Below are positions 6,054 to 8,050 of a stretch of 8,050 nt of DNA, piece after piece. This DNA comes from Pseudonocardiales bacterium (GTDB lineage: Bacteria; Actinomycetota; Actinomycetes; Mycobacteriales; Pseudonocardiaceae). The position numbers and the translations under genes are program-made. The notes beneath the pieces were generated by a model, which did no database searches, was not told the DNA's origin, and saw only the letters and a program-made list of their open reading frames with translations. The stretch covers positions 1 through 8,050 of the forward strand of contig JACDBJ010000540.1 in NCBI GenBank assembly GCA_013695005.1. Direction: 5' to 3'. How positions within the stretch are numbered: the stretch's first letter is position 1; each line of letters opens with the position of its first letter.

Positions 6054-6251
6054 ATGGCCCAGGAGCAGACCAAGCGTCAAGGCGGCGGCGGCGAGGACGA
6101 CGACGACGGTTCCGGCGCGGCGGGTGCCGGCCAGGAACGACGTGAGAAGCTGGGGGAGGACGTCGACACGATCCTGGACGAGATCGACGACGTGCTGGAA
6201 GAGAACGCCGAGGACTTCGTCCGCGCCTACGTGCAGAAGGGTGGCGAGTAG
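6054..6251 (+). CDS. pup: Prokaryotic ubiquitin-like protein Pup, Gly-Gly-Glu form
   Basis: The 65-residue product is the small, mostly disordered protein tag that PafA joins through its C-terminal Glu side chain to lysines of proteins bound for the proteasome. It starts MAQEQTKRQGGGG, has an acidic run EDDDDG (14-19), then the conserved helix-forming part from about 27 to 56 (QERREKLGEDVDTILDEI onward) that docks on the Arc/Mpa coiled coil. It ends FVRAYVQKGGE. Lys62 is the only lysine near the C-terminus. M. tuberculosis Pup has 64 residues and ends in Gln, which Dop deamidates; here the last codon is GAG for Glu, so Pup should be ready for ligation as made. The gene sits between dop and prcB, 81 bases after dop and 60 before prcB, in the standard order. 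Confidence 0.97.
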   Translation: MAQEQTKRQGGGGEDDDDGSGAAGAGQERREKLGEDVDTILDEIDDVLEENAEDFVRAYVQKGGE

Positions 6252-6311
6252 CCGCCCCGACAAGTTGGCCGGGCGTCCACCGATCGAAAAGCTGAGGAGG
6301 GCATACCGCCG

Positions 6312-7196
6312 ATGGATCCCAGGTCGGTCCAGCCACCGGCGGGACCCTTCAGCCCGGTCAGCGCCTCTTTGCCCGCGCCGTACTTCACCCCCGGCGCCGC
6401 ATCGTTCACCGACTTCGTCGCCAGCGCGGCCCCGCACCTGCTGCCCAGCGCCATGGTGAACAACCAGCCCGCCCGCCGAGCCGGTGACCCGCCGCTGGAC
6501 GTCCCACACGGCACCACGATCGTCGCCCTGACCTCCGGCGAGGGTGTCGTCATCGCCGGCGACCGCAGGGCAACCTCCGGCAACCTCATCGCCCAGCGCG
6601 ACATCGAGAAGGTCTTCGTCACCGACGCCTACTCCGCCGTCGGCATCGCCGGCGCGGCCGGAATGGCCGTGGAGATGGTGCGGCTGTTCACCGTCGACCT
6701 CGAGCACTACGAGAAGATCGAGGGCGTGTCGTTGTCGTTGGAGGGCAAGGCCAACAAGCTGGCCGGCATGGTGCGGGCGAACCTCGGGGCGGCGTTGCAG
6801 GGCTTCGTCGTGGTGCCGCTGTTCGTCGGCTACGACGTAGACGTCGCCGACCCGGCGCAGGCCGGCCGGATCGTGTCGTTCGACCCCGCAGGCGGCCGCT
6901 ACGACGAGAAGGGCGGCTTCCACTCCGTCGGGTCGGGCTCGCTGTTCGCCAGGACGGTGCTCAAGAAGCTGCACGACCCGGCCGCGAGTACGCCGGTGGC
7001 GGTGCGGGCGGCCGTGGAGGCGCTCTACGACGCGGCCGACGAGGACACCGCCACGGGCGGCCCCGACATGACCCGCGGTATCTACCCGGTGGTCGTCACG
7101 ATCACCGCCGAGGGCGCGCTGCGCCGGCCGGACGAGGAGATCGGCGAAATCGTCCGTGCGGTGATCGCCGACCGGGTAGCCCGGCCAGGCGGCTAG
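6312..7196 (+). CDS. prcB: 20S proteasome beta subunit PrcB, catalytic, with propeptide
   Basis: The 294-residue precursor is the proteolytic subunit of the 20S core, an Ntn-hydrolase activated by self-cleavage. The propeptide is residues 1-67, ending VPHG, and processing before Thr68 of TTIVAL exposes the nucleophile. Counting Thr68 as Thr1, the catalytic Asp17 (Asp84 in AGDRRAT) and Lys33 (Lys100 in IEKVFV) fall exactly in place, so the subunit should be active. Other family blocks are VDLEHYEKIEGV, RIVSFDPAGG, the GSGS turn (207-210) and ALYDAADEDTATGGPD. The ATG at 6312 follows GAGGAGGG (6294-6301) at ten bases, somewhat long but with no better candidate. Internal ATG 6453 would remove most of the propeptide, which in other members helps assembly. 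The propeptide, Pro/Ala-rich at its start, is about ten residues longer than in M. tuberculosis. Confidence 0.97.
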   Translation: MDPRSVQPPAGPFSPVSASLPAPYFTPGAASFTDFVASAAPHLLPSAMVNNQPARRAGDPPLDVPHGTTIVALTSGEGVVIAGDRRATSGNLIAQRDIEKVFVTDAYSAVGIAGAAGMAVEMVRLFTVDLEHYEKIEGVSLSLEGKANKLAGMVRANLGAALQGFVVVPLFVGYDVDVADPAQAGRIVSFDPAGGRYDEKGGFHSVGSGSLFARTVLKKLHDPAASTPVAVRAAVEALYDAADEDTATGGPDMTRGIYPVVVTITAEGALRRPDEEIGEIVRAVIADRVARPGG

Positions 7197-7231
7197 ACCC
7201 GAACCCCGAGGACCGCCGAGCTGCCGCCAAG

Positions 7232-7255
7232 ATGACTCAGGAGCCCCCGCCGTGA
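7232..7255 (+). other. Seven-codon frame overlapping the prcA start
   Basis: ATG at 7232 opens MTQEPPP and stops at TGA 7253-7255, overlapping the prcA GTG as GTGA. It contains the prcA ribosome-binding site (AGGAG, 7239-7243), so prcA does not need coupling. No ribosome-binding site precedes this ATG. It is recorded because the same overlap occurs before dop, but chance is the likelier explanation. Confidence 0.15.
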
Positions 7256-8050
7256 CGATGCCGTTCTACGCCTCGGTCGAGCAGTTGATGCGCGACCGTT
7301 CGGAACTGGCCCGCAAGGGCATCGGCCGTGGCCGCAGCGTCATCGTGCTGACCTACGCCAACGGCGTGCTGTTCGTCGCCGAGAACCACTCCACGGCGCT
7401 GCACAAGGTCTCGGAGATCTACGACCGGATCGGCTTCGCCGCGGTGGGGCGCTACAACGAGTTCGAGAACCTGCGCACCGCCGGCATCCGGCTCGCGGAC
7501 GTCCGCGGCTACTCCTACGACCGGCGCGACGTCACCGGCAAGTGGCTGGCCAACGCGTACGCGCAGACCCTCGGCGCGGTGTTCACCGAGCAGCAGAAAC
7601 CATTCGAGGTGGAGCTGTGCGTCGCGGAGGTGGGGGCCGACGCCTCCGATGACCAGCTCTACCGCATCACCTACGACGGCTCGATCACCGACGAGCCGCA
7701 GTACGTGGTGATGGGCGGGCAGACCGACCCGATCAGCACCCGGCTCAAGGAGTCCTACCAGGCCGGCCTGCCGCTCGACGAGGCCATCGCGGTGGCGTTG
7801 CAGGCCCTGCAGTCTCCGGGCACCGGCCCCGCGGGCAGCACCGCGTCGACGTCGTCGGCGGCCAACGGCGGCACCCAGGCCGGCCGCGTGCTCGGCGTGA
7901 ACGCGCTTGAGGTGGCGGTCCTGGAGCGTGGCCGACCGCGGCGGGCGTTCCGGCGCATCACCGGGGCGGCGCTGGCCGCCCTGCTGCCCGCGGAGAACCG
8001 GGCCGCTCCCGAGGACGCCGGCCCGGTCGAGGACCTCGGCAGCCCCGAGG
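7252..8050 (+). CDS. prcA: 20S proteasome alpha subunit PrcA, 3' end beyond the window
   Basis: The frame is open from GTG 7252 to the window edge, giving 266 visible residues. PrcA forms the outer seven-membered rings that gate the core and receive the C-terminus of Arc/Mpa; it is not proteolytic. Recognisable blocks are the gate and H0 helix region MTMPFYASVEQLMRDRSELARKGI (1-24, in two parts), VLFVAEN, EIYDRIGFAAVG, YSYDRRDVTG (87-96), YAQTLGAVFTEQ, VELCVAEV, LYRITYDGSI (136-145), VVMGG and a final RPRRAFRRITG. The start is set by AGGAG (7239-7243), eight bases before GTG; ATG 7258 is a poorer alternative. A 24-residue Ser/Thr/Gly/Ala-rich insert (188-211) lies before VLGVNALEVAVLE and is longer than the loop I recall in M. 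tuberculosis. The visible length already exceeds the 248 residues of the M. tuberculosis protein, so the stop should be near. It follows prcB by 55 bases, as an operon partner. Confidence 0.96.
   Translation, partial: MTMPFYASVEQLMRDRSELARKGIGRGRSVIVLTYANGVLFVAENHSTALHKVSEIYDRIGFAAVGRYNEFENLRTAGIRLADVRGYSYDRRDVTGKWLANAYAQTLGAVFTEQQKPFEVELCVAEVGADASDDQLYRITYDGSITDEPQYVVMGGQTDPISTRLKESYQAGLPLDEAIAVALQALQSPGTGPAGSTASTSSAANGGTQAGRVLGVNALEVAVLERGRPRRAFRRITGAALAALLPAENRAAPEDAGPVEDLGSPE

Noticed and set aside
6093..6108. GAC-repeat microsatellite in pup
   Set aside because: The run encodes the acidic EDDDD part of Pup's disordered N-terminal half; it is short and explained by protein composition.
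5064..6974. 636-codon open frame on the minus strand across dop, pup and prcB
   Set aside because: It is antisense to three clearly recognised genes, has low-complexity composition and no family features; it is a shadow of GC-rich coding DNA.
1..8050. CRISPR array, insertion sequence, integrase or att site, tRNA or rRNA
   Set aside because: No spaced direct repeats, transposase or recombinase motifs, tRNA-like cloverleaf or rRNA sequence was recognised on either strand.

Overview
This window is an actinobacterial Pup-proteasome locus. The DNA is GC-rich with strong G/C bias at third codon positions, GTG starts are common, and the proteins resemble mycobacterial TrmI, Mpa, Dop, Pup, PrcB and PrcA closely in motif content. 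I infer a high-GC actinomycete, possibly of the Pseudonocardiaceae; no marker here fixes the genus.

Layout from left to right. (1) 2-409 is the 3' end of a gene for an exported-type protein. Its reading frame is cut by an in-frame TAG at 341-343 but continues with coding character to 409. (2) 444-1262 is trmI, the tRNA m1A58 methyltransferase. (3) 1393-3207 is arc/mpa, the AAA+ proteasomal ATPase. (4) 3244-3804 on the minus strand is a YceI-family lipocalin-like protein, divergent from (5) 3889-4401, a MarR-family regulator. Their shared intergenic region holds two matching operator-like sequences. (6) 4446-5972 is dop, the Pup deamidase/depupylase, preceded by a possible 12-codon leaderless reading frame that overlaps its start. 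(7) 6054-6251 is pup, encoding a Pup that already ends in Gly-Gly-Glu. (8) 6312-7196 is prcB, the catalytic beta subunit with a 67-residue propeptide. (9) 7252 to the window end is prcA, the alpha subunit, open at its 3' end. The ligase pafA is not in the window and would be expected downstream.

How the parts work together (established for the family): PafA attaches Pup through its C-terminal Glu to target lysines; Arc/Mpa captures Pup with its N-terminal coiled coils and threads the substrate into the PrcA/PrcB 20S core; Dop removes Pup. Because this Pup is encoded with Glu, Dop is probably needed here for depupylation and not for activating Pup. The yceI/marR pair lies inside the cluster and looks like a small self-contained regulatory module without an obvious link to proteolysis.

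No RNA gene, CRISPR array, insertion sequence, attachment site or origin was found. No stretch over 300 bases lacks a gene. I do not see a wholly new system. The items most worth a second look are the interrupted first gene, the yceI/marR operator pair, the dop leader reading frame and the GGE ending of Pup.
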